Assembly (NCBI RefSeq): GCF_030704535.1
Contig: NC_081818.1
Span: 7,429,501 to 7,493,500, forward strand
DNA length: 64,000 nucleotides
Direction: 5' to 3'
Source of the DNA: Vitis vinifera
Taxonomy: Eukaryota; Streptophyta; Magnoliopsida; Vitales; Vitaceae
Made by a program: the position numbers and the translations under genes. The notes beneath the pieces are model-generated. The model was not told the origin of the DNA. It saw only the letters and a list, made by a program, of their open reading frames with translations, and made no database searches. Of this stretch, positions 45,280 to 55,900 are shown in pieces. Numbering within the stretch: the first letter of the stretch is position 1; each line of letters begins with the position of its first letter.

Positions 45280-45765
45280 TGATGTAGGACAACCCTAGGA
45301 TGGTTGCCTACACTCAAGGGTAGGTGGGCTAGGGTTTTACTTTTAGGGTGTAAGGAGAGGAACAAAGAATAAATTTGATGGTAGAGAAAATTATAAGATA
45401 AGAAATAGAGAGAAAGAAGAAACAATGAAGAAAAGATGGAAAAACCTTAGAGTCTCACTAAGGCCTTCTCCTAGGGTTGCAACCTTGCAATGAAAGAAAG
45501 TATAATATTATTCATTAAATTCATTCCTTTGATTTACATTGATTGGTCTATTTATAGGCTTCTCTAAGAAATCCAAAGTCTACTAGGACTCTAATAACCT
45601 ATCATGACTCAAATTCTAATTATATTATAACTCAACTAACTAATCCTAATTAGACTCCAACAAATACCAATCTCAATTCAATTCTAATTAATATTAATTA
45701 TACTTAAAGTTTACTTAGGTCTTCACTTTCTTCCTTGAATAAACTTTAAAAGGCTTTCCCCATCA
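45280..45765 (-). mobile_element. Solo LTR with 5-bp target duplication
   Basis: A 486-bp block starts TGATGTAGGACAACC and ends GGCTTTCCCCATCA. GGGCA stands directly on both sides (45275-45279 and 45766-45770). On the minus strand it carries a TATAAATA box (complement near 45550). There is no internal retrotransposon sequence, so it fits a solo LTR left by recombination between two LTRs. The superfamily is not determined. Confidence 0.8.
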
Positions 45766-46160
45766 GGGCATCTAATTGGCAACGTTGGGAGAGCTCACCC
45801 CCTGGGTCAACATGTGGAGTTTGCTGGCAAAGTTCTTGCCCTTCCCTGTCCTGTCCCTGCAGGAACTCTGGCGGAAGTCTCAGGCTCTTCCCAACTACCA
45901 GGGCTGTTAAAACTGTCTGTGCCAGATCATGGAACTTCAAATACAAAGTAAGAATCTTTGAAAAGGCATATGGAGCCCTTCCATCCCACTCTGTAGAGAG
46001 TTAAGTACCAATCTTTCCAGCCTCTCTTTAGTTTGGTTGGTCTTCAATTACAATGGCTCAACAATTCATTGCCATCTTTTTTCTCTTTGTCCAAAACATT
46101 GGTCAATAAGCGAAAGCTTTTCAACCTCATCCCAGCTAACTACTTTTCCATAATAATCTT

Positions 46161-46179
46161 TTTTTTTTTTTGATAAGTA
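46161..46179 (-). mobile_element. Tail-only LINE insertion (19 bp) with 19-bp target duplication
   Basis: A T run followed by GATAAGTA (minus strand: TACTTATC and poly(A)) is flanked by ACTTTTCCATAATAATCTT at 46142-46160 and 46180-46198. The inserted bases are the same LINE 3' end as at 18017 and near 47100. It is best read as a LINE insertion truncated to its last few bases. Confidence 0.75.
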
Positions 46180-46352
46180 ACTTTTCCATAATAATCTTGG
46201 ATGCTCTAGTTCTCTTGGTGGGCGAAACAATTATCAAGAAAGACAGAAGAATGAAAGTTCTGGTTTAAAATACTTGCAAGAATTGGAATCTAAATTTTTT
46301 GAGGGATTTCAATGATTGGGAATTGGGGTTGGTTGGGGATTTTCTTTAGATT

Positions 46353-47000
46353 TTGAGGGGTCACAAACCCTCTGGGGAAGAAGACTCAGTCCTGTGGAGA
46401 AAAGGAAGAAGGGGGCAATTCAGGGTAAAGGAAGCGTATAACTTACTGGCGAGATCTGGTGATACAGGCTTTCCCTCAAGAAGCATTTGGGTGACAAGGG
46501 TGCCAACTAAAGTTTGTTTTTTTGCATGGGAGGCGACGTGGGGGAGGGTGCTAACTTTGGATAGACTTCAAAGAAGAGGATTACAACTTCCAAATCGCTG
46601 CTTTCTGTGTGGTTGTGAGGAAGAAAGTGTAAATCATATACTCATACACTGTACAGTGGTTAGAGTTCTATGGGATATAGTGTTTGGTTTAGTTGACGTG
46701 AAATGGGTTTTCCCAGAAACTGTAAAGGAAGTCTTAGTTAGTTGGAGGGGTTCGTTTGTGGGTAAGAAAAGGAAAAAGATTTGGGATGCCATTCCGTTGT
46801 GTATTTTTTGGACGGTGTGGAAGGAAAGGAATAGATTAGCCTTTAAGGAGGGGGGGGGGGGGGGGGGGGTGGGGGGGGTGTTGAACGTTCAGAAGTTAAA
46901 GAATTTTTTTGTTTGTAATTTGTGGAGTTGGGCCAAACTGTATGTAAGTGAGGAGGCGTTCTCCCTTATAGGATTCCTTGAGTGGATGGCTTCCCCTTAA
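46353..47000 (+). pseudogene. LINE ORF2 C-terminal fragment (zf-RVT type)
   Basis: An open frame of 215 residues with KVCFFAWEATWGRVLTLDRL, the zinc pattern CFLCGCEEESVNHILIHC and IFWTVWKERNRLAF. These match the C-terminal domain of the larger LINE at 33652-39648. It has no reverse transcriptase and is non-functional. It includes a long G run coding for glycines. Confidence 0.85.
46847..46879 (+). repeat. Long G homopolymer
   Basis: About 30 G bases, broken once by a T (at about 46870), lie in the LINE fragment. The run could fold as a G-quadruplex. Its length may be inexact because such runs are hard to sequence. Confidence 0.8.
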
Positions 47001-47107
47001 AGGGAGGTGTTTCTGTTCTTGTTGTTTTTAAGGCTTAGCTGCCTTGTATACCCCTTGTATACTTTGTGGCGTCTTGCCTTTTGATTGAATATACTTTACT
47101 TATCAAA

Positions 47108-47999
47108 AAAATACTTGCAAGAATGCAAACTTCTGCATAAATTACAGTTGATGGCAAAACTGAGATAACAAGGTTTAACTTAAACGTTTTGAAGCAAGGT
47201 GGAAAAAGATTTTCACAATCCAAATATAAATTATTTTGTAGTTAATATTATCTTAATTTCTGCTGCCGTATGTACCAATTTAATCTGCTAGACTGTAATA
47301 AATATCTTTGTTGTTTACAGAGGGACCTTAGATTCCCACATTTTAAGCCTTAAGGATCCTGGTGTCTGAAGAAAGCTTTGTGAACTGAAAGCATCTTGAA
47401 TGTATGGAACTGAATGGTGATAGTGAACTTGGGGATACAGTAGCTTTATCCTCATGAAGCGGGTATCCAGTTTCTTTCTAGGTTGTTGATGATTTTGCTG
47501 AATATTGATATTCATGCACAAGATGATTTTTTTTTTATTTTTTTTTATAGTACTTTTGCATTTGCTTCTGGTTTCTCTTTGAAATAGATCTTTTCTGAGT
47601 TCCCCAAACTTTTGTTGCATATCTTGGGTTTTGGTTAATATATTCTGTACTGCGGAGGTTGCCTTGTTTATGTCCATTGGCTCATGGAAACTTTGGCATT
47701 TGACCTGTTCTGATTATTATTATTATAAGGTGATTTATGCATCGGTGTCTAAAATCTGAAAGTACTTCAATTTGTTGATTCAACGGAGAGTATGACTTCA
47801 GATAGTGCTGAATGGTGAAAAAGGGTTTAAATCCTTGTTGATTTTGAGAATAATTCAATTTATTGGAAATTGATGGAAAATCAATGGTTATTTTAGATGC
47901 TACTATGTTGTATTTATGACAGTAGTACTCTGCTTATGAAGATCATTGAAGCAGATTTTTTCACATGAGCTGCTTTAAGAATCATCTATATTTTCATCT
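47108..47999. other. Probable leader exon and 5' untranslated region before the PPR frame
   Basis: After the LINE target duplication comes a probable acceptor at 47311-47320 and then untranslated sequence up to the ATG at 48000. A T run lies at about 47527-47546. No conserved peptide was found. Confidence 0.35.
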
Positions 48000-49964
48000 A
48001 TGCAACGTTTTGGGCGTGGTTTCCGCTTTCTTAGTTCAGCTTCAGCAAGCCAGAGGGTGGAGTGGGATCCAACTGTGTCCCTTGCTCTTAAGCATGCCAC
48101 CCTTATTCTTCTTGAGAAGTGCAGTACAAGGGATCATTTCAAACAGATCTTGGCTCAAATAATGAGGATAAATCTTATTGGTCAAACATTTCCAATGAGC
48201 AGGCTTATTTTGTTCTCAGCAATTACACACCCTGAGAATTTAGACATGGCTGTCCTCCTCTTCCGTCATCATACTCCTCATCCCAATCTCTACATTTATA
48301 ACACCATGATCTCAGCCTTGTCCCTATCATTGAATCAGTCATTTGCCTTCTATAATTCCTTGCTCAGCTCTTGCATTTACCCCAATAGAAGTACCTTCCT
48401 TTTCTTACTCCAAGCCTCCAAATTTTTATCACAAGTGATGCAAATCCACTGCCATGCGATTATTACAGGTTCCTTCTACTATGGTTACTTGCAAAACACC
48501 CTCATGAAGATTTATTTGGAGAATGAGAAAATGGGGCTTGCTTATCAGGTGTTCCAACAGATGGCTGCACCAGATGCTGTATCATTCAATATTATGATTT
48601 TTGGATATGCCAAGAAGGGGCACAATATAGAAGCACTTAAATTTCTCCATGAGATGGTGGGTTTGGGCCTTAAACCTGATGAATTTACCATGTTGGGTCT
48701 ACTTATTTGCTGTGGGCGGTTAGGAGATGCACAATTAGGCAAGTCAGTTCATGCATGGATTGAGCGCAGAGGGTTGATCAAGTCTTCGAATTTGATCTTG
48801 AATAATGCTCTTCTGGATATGTATGTCAAGTGCAAGGAGTTGAGGATTGCCCAAAGTATTTTTAATGTCATAGTGAGGAAGGATACCATTTCTTGGAACA
48901 CAATGATTGCTGGATATGCTAAGGTTGGAAATTTAGAAATTGCCCACAATTTCTTTGAAGATATGCCTTGCAGAGACCTTGTTTCTTGGAACTCGATAAT
49001 TGCTGGGTATGCCCAGAAGGGGGATTGTTTGATGGTACAAAGATTATTTGAAAACATGGTTGCTGAGAATATTTGGCCTGATTTTGTCACAATTATTAAT
49101 TTAGTTTCTGCTGCTGCGGAGATTGGAGCTCTGCACCATGGTAGATGGATCCATGGTTGGGTGGTCAGGATGCAAATGAAAATAGATGCTTTTTTGGGTT
49201 CGGCTTTCATAGACATGTATTGGAAGTGTGGGAGCATCAAAAGAGCTTGCATGGTTTTCAGGGAGGTTACTGAAAAAGATGTAACTGTGTGGACAACAAT
49301 GATCACAGGATTTGCATTCCATGGTTATGGAAGCAAAGCTTTACAACTATTCTATGAGATGCAGGAATACGTAATGCCAAATCAGGTGACTTTTGTTGCT
49401 GTTCTCACTGCTTGTAGTCATAGTGGATTTGTGAGTCAAGGCCTTAGAATTTTCAATAGTATGAAGGAAAGATATGGTATTGAACCAGGAGTTGAGCACT
49501 ATGGCTGTCTGGTGGATCTTCTAGGCCGTTCAGGGAGGTTTTCCGAAGTCAAAGATGTGATTGAGATGATGCCAATGAAACCAAGTCGGTCCATCTGGGG
49601 AGCAGTACTGAGTGCTTGTAGAGCCTATGGAAATATAGAAATAGCAGAGATAGCTGGGAAAGAGCTGCTAAAATTGGAGCCTGAGAAAGAGGGTGGATAT
49701 GTTTTGTTGTCCAATATATATGCTACTAGTGGGAGGTGGAAACATTCAGACAAGATCAGAGAAATTATGGAAAGTCGAGGAGTGAAGAAGACTGCTGGTT
49801 GCAGTAGTGTTGTTGTTGATGGAATTATTCATGAGTTTGTGGCTGCAGATAAGCGGCATCCAAGATGGATAGAGATTCAATCCATTTTGTTCTGTCTGAA
49901 AAGTGAAATGAAGTTAGGAACTGATTTTTTGTTGGAGTACTTACAACCATGGTGCTCATGTTGA
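48000..49964 (+). CDS. PLS-class PPR protein, E subgroup
   Basis: An intronless frame of 654 residues. A basic, Ser-rich N-terminus (MQRFGRGFRFLSSASASQR) suggests import into mitochondria or plastids. The PPR motifs vary in length (P, L and S types), with blocks such as VSFNIMIFGYAKKGH, NALLDMYVKCKEL, ISWNTMIAGYAKVGN and VTFVAVLTACSHSGF. The C-terminus has the E region (SIWGAVLSACRAYGNIEIAE, then YVLLSNIYATSGRW and GVKKTAGCSSVVVDGIIHEF). No DYW deaminase follows; the protein ends about 35 residues later. E-class proteins usually act in C-to-U RNA editing by recruiting a DYW partner; that role is inferred. The nearest known type may be Arabidopsis At3g04750, from memory. Confidence 0.92.
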   Translation: MQRFGRGFRFLSSASASQRVEWDPTVSLALKHATLILLEKCSTRDHFKQILAQIMRINLIGQTFPMSRLILFSAITHPENLDMAVLLFRHHTPHPNLYIYNTMISALSLSLNQSFAFYNSLLSSCIYPNRSTFLFLLQASKFLSQVMQIHCHAIITGSFYYGYLQNTLMKIYLENEKMGLAYQVFQQMAAPDAVSFNIMIFGYAKKGHNIEALKFLHEMVGLGLKPDEFTMLGLLICCGRLGDAQLGKSVHAWIERRGLIKSSNLILNNALLDMYVKCKELRIAQSIFNVIVRKDTISWNTMIAGYAKVGNLEIAHNFFEDMPCRDLVSWNSIIAGYAQKGDCLMVQRLFENMVAENIWPDFVTIINLVSAAAEIGALHHGRWIHGWVVRMQMKIDAFLGSAFIDMYWKCGSIKRACMVFREVTEKDVTVWTTMITGFAFHGYGSKALQLFYEMQEYVMPNQVTFVAVLTACSHSGFVSQGLRIFNSMKERYGIEPGVEHYGCLVDLLGRSGRFSEVKDVIEMMPMKPSRSIWGAVLSACRAYGNIEIAEIAGKELLKLEPEKEGGYVLLSNIYATSGRWKHSDKIREIMESRGVKKTAGCSSVVVDGIIHEFVAADKRHPRWIEIQSILFCLKSEMKLGTDFLLEYLQPWCSC

Positions 49965-52940
49965 CTGAGGTTTGTTCTTTGGAAATTCCCCATTTTCGGT
50001 AAAATAAATGTTGGAGATGTATCATGCATAGGTATCTGGGTTTTACATGAATTCTAAGTTCTCATTTCTTTAATAGATTTGATGTACCTGCCTGTGATAC
50101 GACTATAGATGTCCATAGTCTTCATGTGGATCCTGTTCCTGTTTTATATATGACCATACATGTTAATGAAAACTGTTCTACATGGGTTCAGTTGTGGATC
50201 TCAGGTGTGGATGTGTGTCTTGGCATGCAATTCTTCAAATCCCCAAATTTTAGAATACAACGTCTCTGACCAAAAAGGATATGACAATTATGTAGACACA
50301 CTATGAGTATGGCCTAAGCATTTGGCTATTTAGTCGACTGTCTGGTCACTAAATATCCTCCTTGAACAAGAAGATTTTATTTTACTCTCTTCTGATATAA
50401 GTTTACTGTACAAAGTGATAAGTGCATATAACTTTCCAACTCCCCAGTGTACTTTCCTGTAGAAACTGATTCTTATTAAAGGCAAGGCTGCAATGATGCT
50501 CAGAAAGGGAAAAAAATGTTCTCTTTTATCACAGATCAAAAGCATAACCAAGACATGGGTCATAGAGGAATTGTGAGCCTCCACCATTGATTGCCCTTTA
50601 TGATGAATTGACCATATCATCTATTTGTGTTCTTAGAATATGGTGAGAATAAGTTTTGCAAACTGAGCAGAAGAGGAAAGGTGCAGATTTTAATGCTTAA
50701 TTCCTCAAAATTTCACATACTGCATGTACACTGCTCTTCTGGCTCGTGTTTGAAGATCATTTTTATGATCTTCATATGCTGTTCTCAGATTATTCCGTGT
50801 GGGCAAGATAGCATATGGTTAATGTATTGGAAAACTTGTGATGGTTGAGCATATTTTCAAGATGGAACACTAGTTTTCATATGAGATTTCTTTCCATGGA
50901 ATATCACAATCCATATGGGAGCGTTAGTGGTAAATATGTAGATTGGAATGTCTGATAGAGAGTTTAGTTGAGTGCATATCGAATTTGAAGAGTTCTTTTT
51001 TAATCTGATTTTTATGAGGTTCATATTATTAATCTTTCTGTTTTCTTATTTGAGTTTCTATTTTTGAGTTTAATTAGGTGTCTTCTTCCCAGGTTGGGAA
51101 ACATCCAGCTGGTTGTTTTAAGAAAGTTTCACTTTGGAGAATCTGAGTCATATCTGGTTGCTATTGGTTACTTTTGCTTCTAAACGTTTTGGTCAAACAA
51201 GTCTTTTGAAGTTCATAAATGAGGTTAGAGTTTGGATGAATGGAAGGTGTTTCTTTCCGTAATAAACAGTCACTGTTTCTTCAATTCTAGTTACTGTTAG
51301 AATCACAGCCCACTATTAGACATGTGGGTGATGCATTATACAAGTTTCAAGAGTAGTCCTGTCAAAATCTGGCTGTCAATTGTTGACTAATTTGTGGTGG
51401 TGCTAGTGCAAAGTTTAAGGGGTATCCTCCTGAATGTGGACTATTCTAGGGGTGACTTAGACCAGTCAGTTGATACTCAAATTGGGATCGTTTCAGCATA
51501 TATGGAACAACCAATGATGGGCTGTTTCTTCCTAAAGCCCCAAAATTAGGCCCTAAATCACCCATATAACCCTCTTTTCCAATCATGAATGAACTTTGAA
51601 GACCCGTGGAACTGTCAACATATTGCCAACTTAATTAAGTTTTTGTTTTTGGGTGATTGATCTGACTGTTAAAAATTGAGATGGTGTTCTGTTGCCTTCC
51701 ATAGATGCTACCCATCTAATGATTGTTAAGAGTCCTTGTGAGATTTATCATTTTTGTGGCTTCTCGTGTTCATACAGTGCTTTTGCTAGGAGGGGACTCT
51801 ACTGAAATGATTGTTGAGATAGATCCTCTTCCGTGGAGCAGTCTTCTTAATTGCTGGAGCAAGTTGGCATGGTGCCTCAAGTCTAAATTGAATGAATGAA
51901 TCCGCGGATCAAGAAGTAGCTGCCTAAATTAAGATCGATAAAGTGTTTCTCATTAAGGACGATGTTCACAATTGTGTTTGACTCTTCTTTTTGGGTTTTC
52001 CTCCGTTTGGCAGTTCATAGAGATTCCAAGTGAGGATTGAATTCAGTGGGAACTGATTTTCTAGTTTTCTTCACGTAAAGAGGACAAGTAGTTGATTTGG
52101 TTGTTGGCTTTTCCTGCCGTTGTTAGTAAGGTGAACTGTAATGATAAGAAATTGGCGATTGTCAATATAAATTCTAGAAACAGCAATGAAAGTATTTGTG
52201 GAAATCTAGTTGTAAATGGCCAAAACCAAGAGACGTGTAAGAATTCATTATAGGGATAGCATTTGTTTGGGGTTTGGTTTGCTCCAACTTGATCAACTCA
52301 CTGGTTGTGATCTCCACTTACAAATTTGTTGTGCCTTGGGCACTGGTTTGTAGGCAGGTGGAATGGTGGAAATGCCAGTCCCAACAAAATGTCAAAATCT
52401 TGTGCCCATGCAAAAGGGTAGGTGGCCTTTCACATGATCCAGCAACTTGTACAAAAGTCAATACTACCAAAAAAAAGAAAAAAAAGTAAGAAATAAAGAG
52501 AGCTTCTAAGTATGTAACATTTTGGCCATCCTGCCAGCGACCAGTGGGGGTATACAACAACTGCAGCAGAACAATCTTTTTTACAAACTTCTTGTCCAAT
52601 CAGTAAGCATGATCTGTACAAGAAAGAAAACCGACCACACCATCCCAAATTTCACCAAAACACATCATCCCCTCTCTATTTAACCTATCTTACAACCCTT
52701 TCCCTGATTATCAAGCTATAAAAAACCTTTCCAAAAGGCACAAACCGAATCTCCCTGCCCTGCCAACTCTGCTAATCATTTCTAACTGTACCTCTGTGAT
52801 CAGATTAACCCTCATTCCCCCATCACTGTAATTTCCTCTTCACAACATGGCAGAAGAATCTACCATCTAAAAACACCAGCATTCACATCTCCTAATTCCG
52901 GGTGGTTCAAAATTATGTTTTTGGATGATAAACTAACCAA
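49965..52940. other. Intergenic region with the 3' flanks of two converging genes
   Basis: The left part is the 3' flank of the PPR gene, and the right part (about 52490-52940) is likely the 3' untranslated region of the MED14 gene on the minus strand. No further gene or repeat was recognised. The A-rich stretch at about 52466-52489 has no flanking duplication that could be seen. Confidence 0.45.
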
Positions 52941-55900
52941 TCATGTTGCCCCCGAGTTTGAGGCTACCCCACTGCCATCCCTTAATCCCTGTAGGTTCAC
53001 ATGTAACGCCCTTTGCACATTGTCTGCAACTATTTTCAACCTCCCTTGAGACATGTCTCCTGGTGAACATCCACTCATTTCCACAGTTCGAACCACCCTA
53101 TGTTTACACTTCTCCCAGTCATCGATTCGCAGCCAGCATGCTCGGCCTCCATGGCTACCTTCCATTCCAAGAAAGGACACAGTTGAGTTCTCACCAAAAG
53201 AATATCTCAACCGCACCGAAACACAATAGGGCAACCAAGCAGCACCACCGGCTGCATTTATGTGAGGTATGTGAGCAGGATCAAGAACTACTGTCAGCCC
53301 AAAATCAACAGAGTTATGGGACCGATCATAATGGATATTGCTTTTTGATGTAGATGAGTTCTCCGAGCTCTCATCCATTTTCAAGCCAGCATGATTTTCA
53401 AGACATAATTCAATTCGTGGCTTCTGCGCAGGTGCTGTATCTCCACCTTGTGCCTGGGCCAATCCCTTTTTCCATGCTATAAGTTTCAAAAATTCTCTTA
53501 GGACAGAAATAGGTAGGGTGAGAAGAGTAATGAATGATGCAACACGGGAAGCATCATATGGCTCTGAAGCAACACGACGGCTGAAGTAGTCACATATCTC
53601 GCCTATCTCAGATTGAGTCAATTCCTCTTGAGCAGTGGCTGAGTTCGGCTGCTGCTGCGGCTGCTGTTGATGATGGAAGCGCTTTACACTGAGAACTTGA
53701 AGAAGAAGTTGAACTCTGTGGACACTAACAGCAAAGACATAGCCCCTAATAGAAAGACATGTAATCAGAAAACAGGAGTAGGAAGATCTTTTTGGGAATC
53801 AAGAGATCAGAAGAATATGATGCACATGTATCAATAACCATGGAAAACATAAGCCTCTCAAGAGTGTAAGAACATATTTTAGTGCATGTCTGTTCAGATC
53901 TGTATCCAGGGCAACTAATAGATAAACCAACACAAAATTATTTTGCCTGATTGTTTTAAATAGAATAATCGAAGGTATGAATGAGCAGTGCAGAAACTGC
54001 TTAGAAGATGATGATAACACAACAGCAATAATGACCATAATGACAACAAACATCAATTTGAGGACAAATATGAAGATAAAAGTTCAAAAACACAAACATC
54101 GTGAAGGGAAGCAGCTACTCATAATCATGATTATAATCCTACCTATTGAAATACTAAAAATAGTTTATTTGCAAGATGTTGTTTATATGCAATAACAGCA
54201 ATAAGACTATGGCAGAACAAAAATGATAGGTGCACATACCCCACAAAAAATCGCAAGGCAGGCTGTTCCTGGTCCAAATTCAAGAGAGCACCTTCATTGT
54301 CCTTTAAAATTGACCCCAGGATCTCTTTTAGAAGATCGGGTAATTGGGCAAAGAGCCATAGCACTCCAAGGTACTTGAGAATACCTCTTAGAACCTTCTT
54401 AAGGGCAACGAGGGGAACCCATCCACCCCCATACCCTCCATCATCCCCAAGGCCAATAATGGCCGTATTCAGTTCTCCTCTTACATGTGCAGGGACACCT
54501 GCCCCTGGTGATCTCCGTAAAGGCAATCCTGAATTCACCATAGCCAAATTTTGAGATGCGGAAAGGGCACTTCCCACGCGGTTCATGCCAGTTGCTTGGT
54601 TTCCTGGCCTAGAAATCCCAGCAGAATTTGGGAGGCCAACTCTATTGCCATTGGCAGCAGAAAGCTGTGAACCAGAACTGGGATTTGGATTATTTGAATT
54701 CGCCAATCCAATGGTCTGTTGACCACCAGCAAAATTAGGCTCTAAGCCATTCAATTCCTGAGCAACATGCTCCATAATGAAAGGCCTAAACTGTGGGCAC
54801 GGCAATGACCCTCCAACTGAAGGGCCACCCTTTGGTGGTGTTGCTGGTTGCAACCAAACCTGATCTCCAGCAAAGCACCGCATGTCAACCGCAAAATATT
54901 TACGATAAATAATCCGTATCCAATATGGCCCCCGCAAAACAACTGAGACATCAATGGGCAACAGAGAGCTAGGAACAATGCCAGGACCACCTCGCCCTGC
55001 AGCAGCCAACATAGCTGCACCATGTAGGCTATGATTTCCAAGAGGGCCTGAAGCAGCAGATGCAGGTGGGGTTACTCCCGGCCCAGATGTAGCTTGACTA
55101 ACATTTGTGGTTGAACTGCTCGGCAAAAGTCCCTGTGATGGAATATACCCACTCTGTTTTGGGATTGAAGAGTTGGCTGCTGTTACGCCAGGGACACCTG
55201 CAGCAGGACCTGCTCGTGCAGGCCGAGTTGCAGCTGCAAGAGCATGTAGAGGTCCTGCTGTGAGGCGAATGCAATCCAAAAGGGATGCAACTTCTGCTCC
55301 ATTTATGAAATCTTCAAGGAACTGCACACGATAGAAAAAAATTAAATGCATACAATTTATAGGATACATACTGGAAACTAATGGAACCATATATATAACG
55401 TAACAGATCTATAATGAAGGCCAATTTATGCTACAGAGATCAGCTATAAAGCAATCAACAATAAATCAAAAGAAAACATAATATATTGAAGTTCCCTCTT
55501 TCCCAGTTAAAATCACATTGCCATCTGAAATAGTTGCCCTTTTAAACTCTGTTAAGTGCTTTAGGGGTAACTATACTCAGCAGAAACTCCATCCAGCTTA
55601 TTTACATGACCCATCAGCTAACAGCAAAAATATGATATCAAGAACCACCATTTGAAATTTTATTAGGACATTATGAACATCTAATAACAAAATATTTTAA
55701 GCAACGGTAGATGATAGTATCAGGATGCTGTTTATGGCAAAAAGGATGCTTACACTAAATAAAAGACAGAAAACCAATAAATTAGCAACATTGGGCTGCA
55801 ATTTGGATCTCCTTTTACATGACAAATTTTTTTAAAAAGTAAAAAAGAAAATAGATGATGTGTATATATATATATATATATCTTACAAGTGATATCCCAA

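Larger units (their letters stand above)
46284..47107 (+). mobile_element. 5'-truncated LINE, 0.8 kb, with target duplication
   Basis: The element ends TACTTATCAAAAAA. AAAATACTTGCAAGAAT flanks both sides (46267-46283 and 47108-47124; the A-rich border is uncertain by a few bases). Only the C-terminal part of ORF2 was inserted. It lies within the candidate leader intron of the E-class PPR gene. Confidence 0.88.

Noticed and set aside
48749-49306. 185-codon minus-strand frame
   Set aside because: Antisense shadow of the E-class PPR gene.
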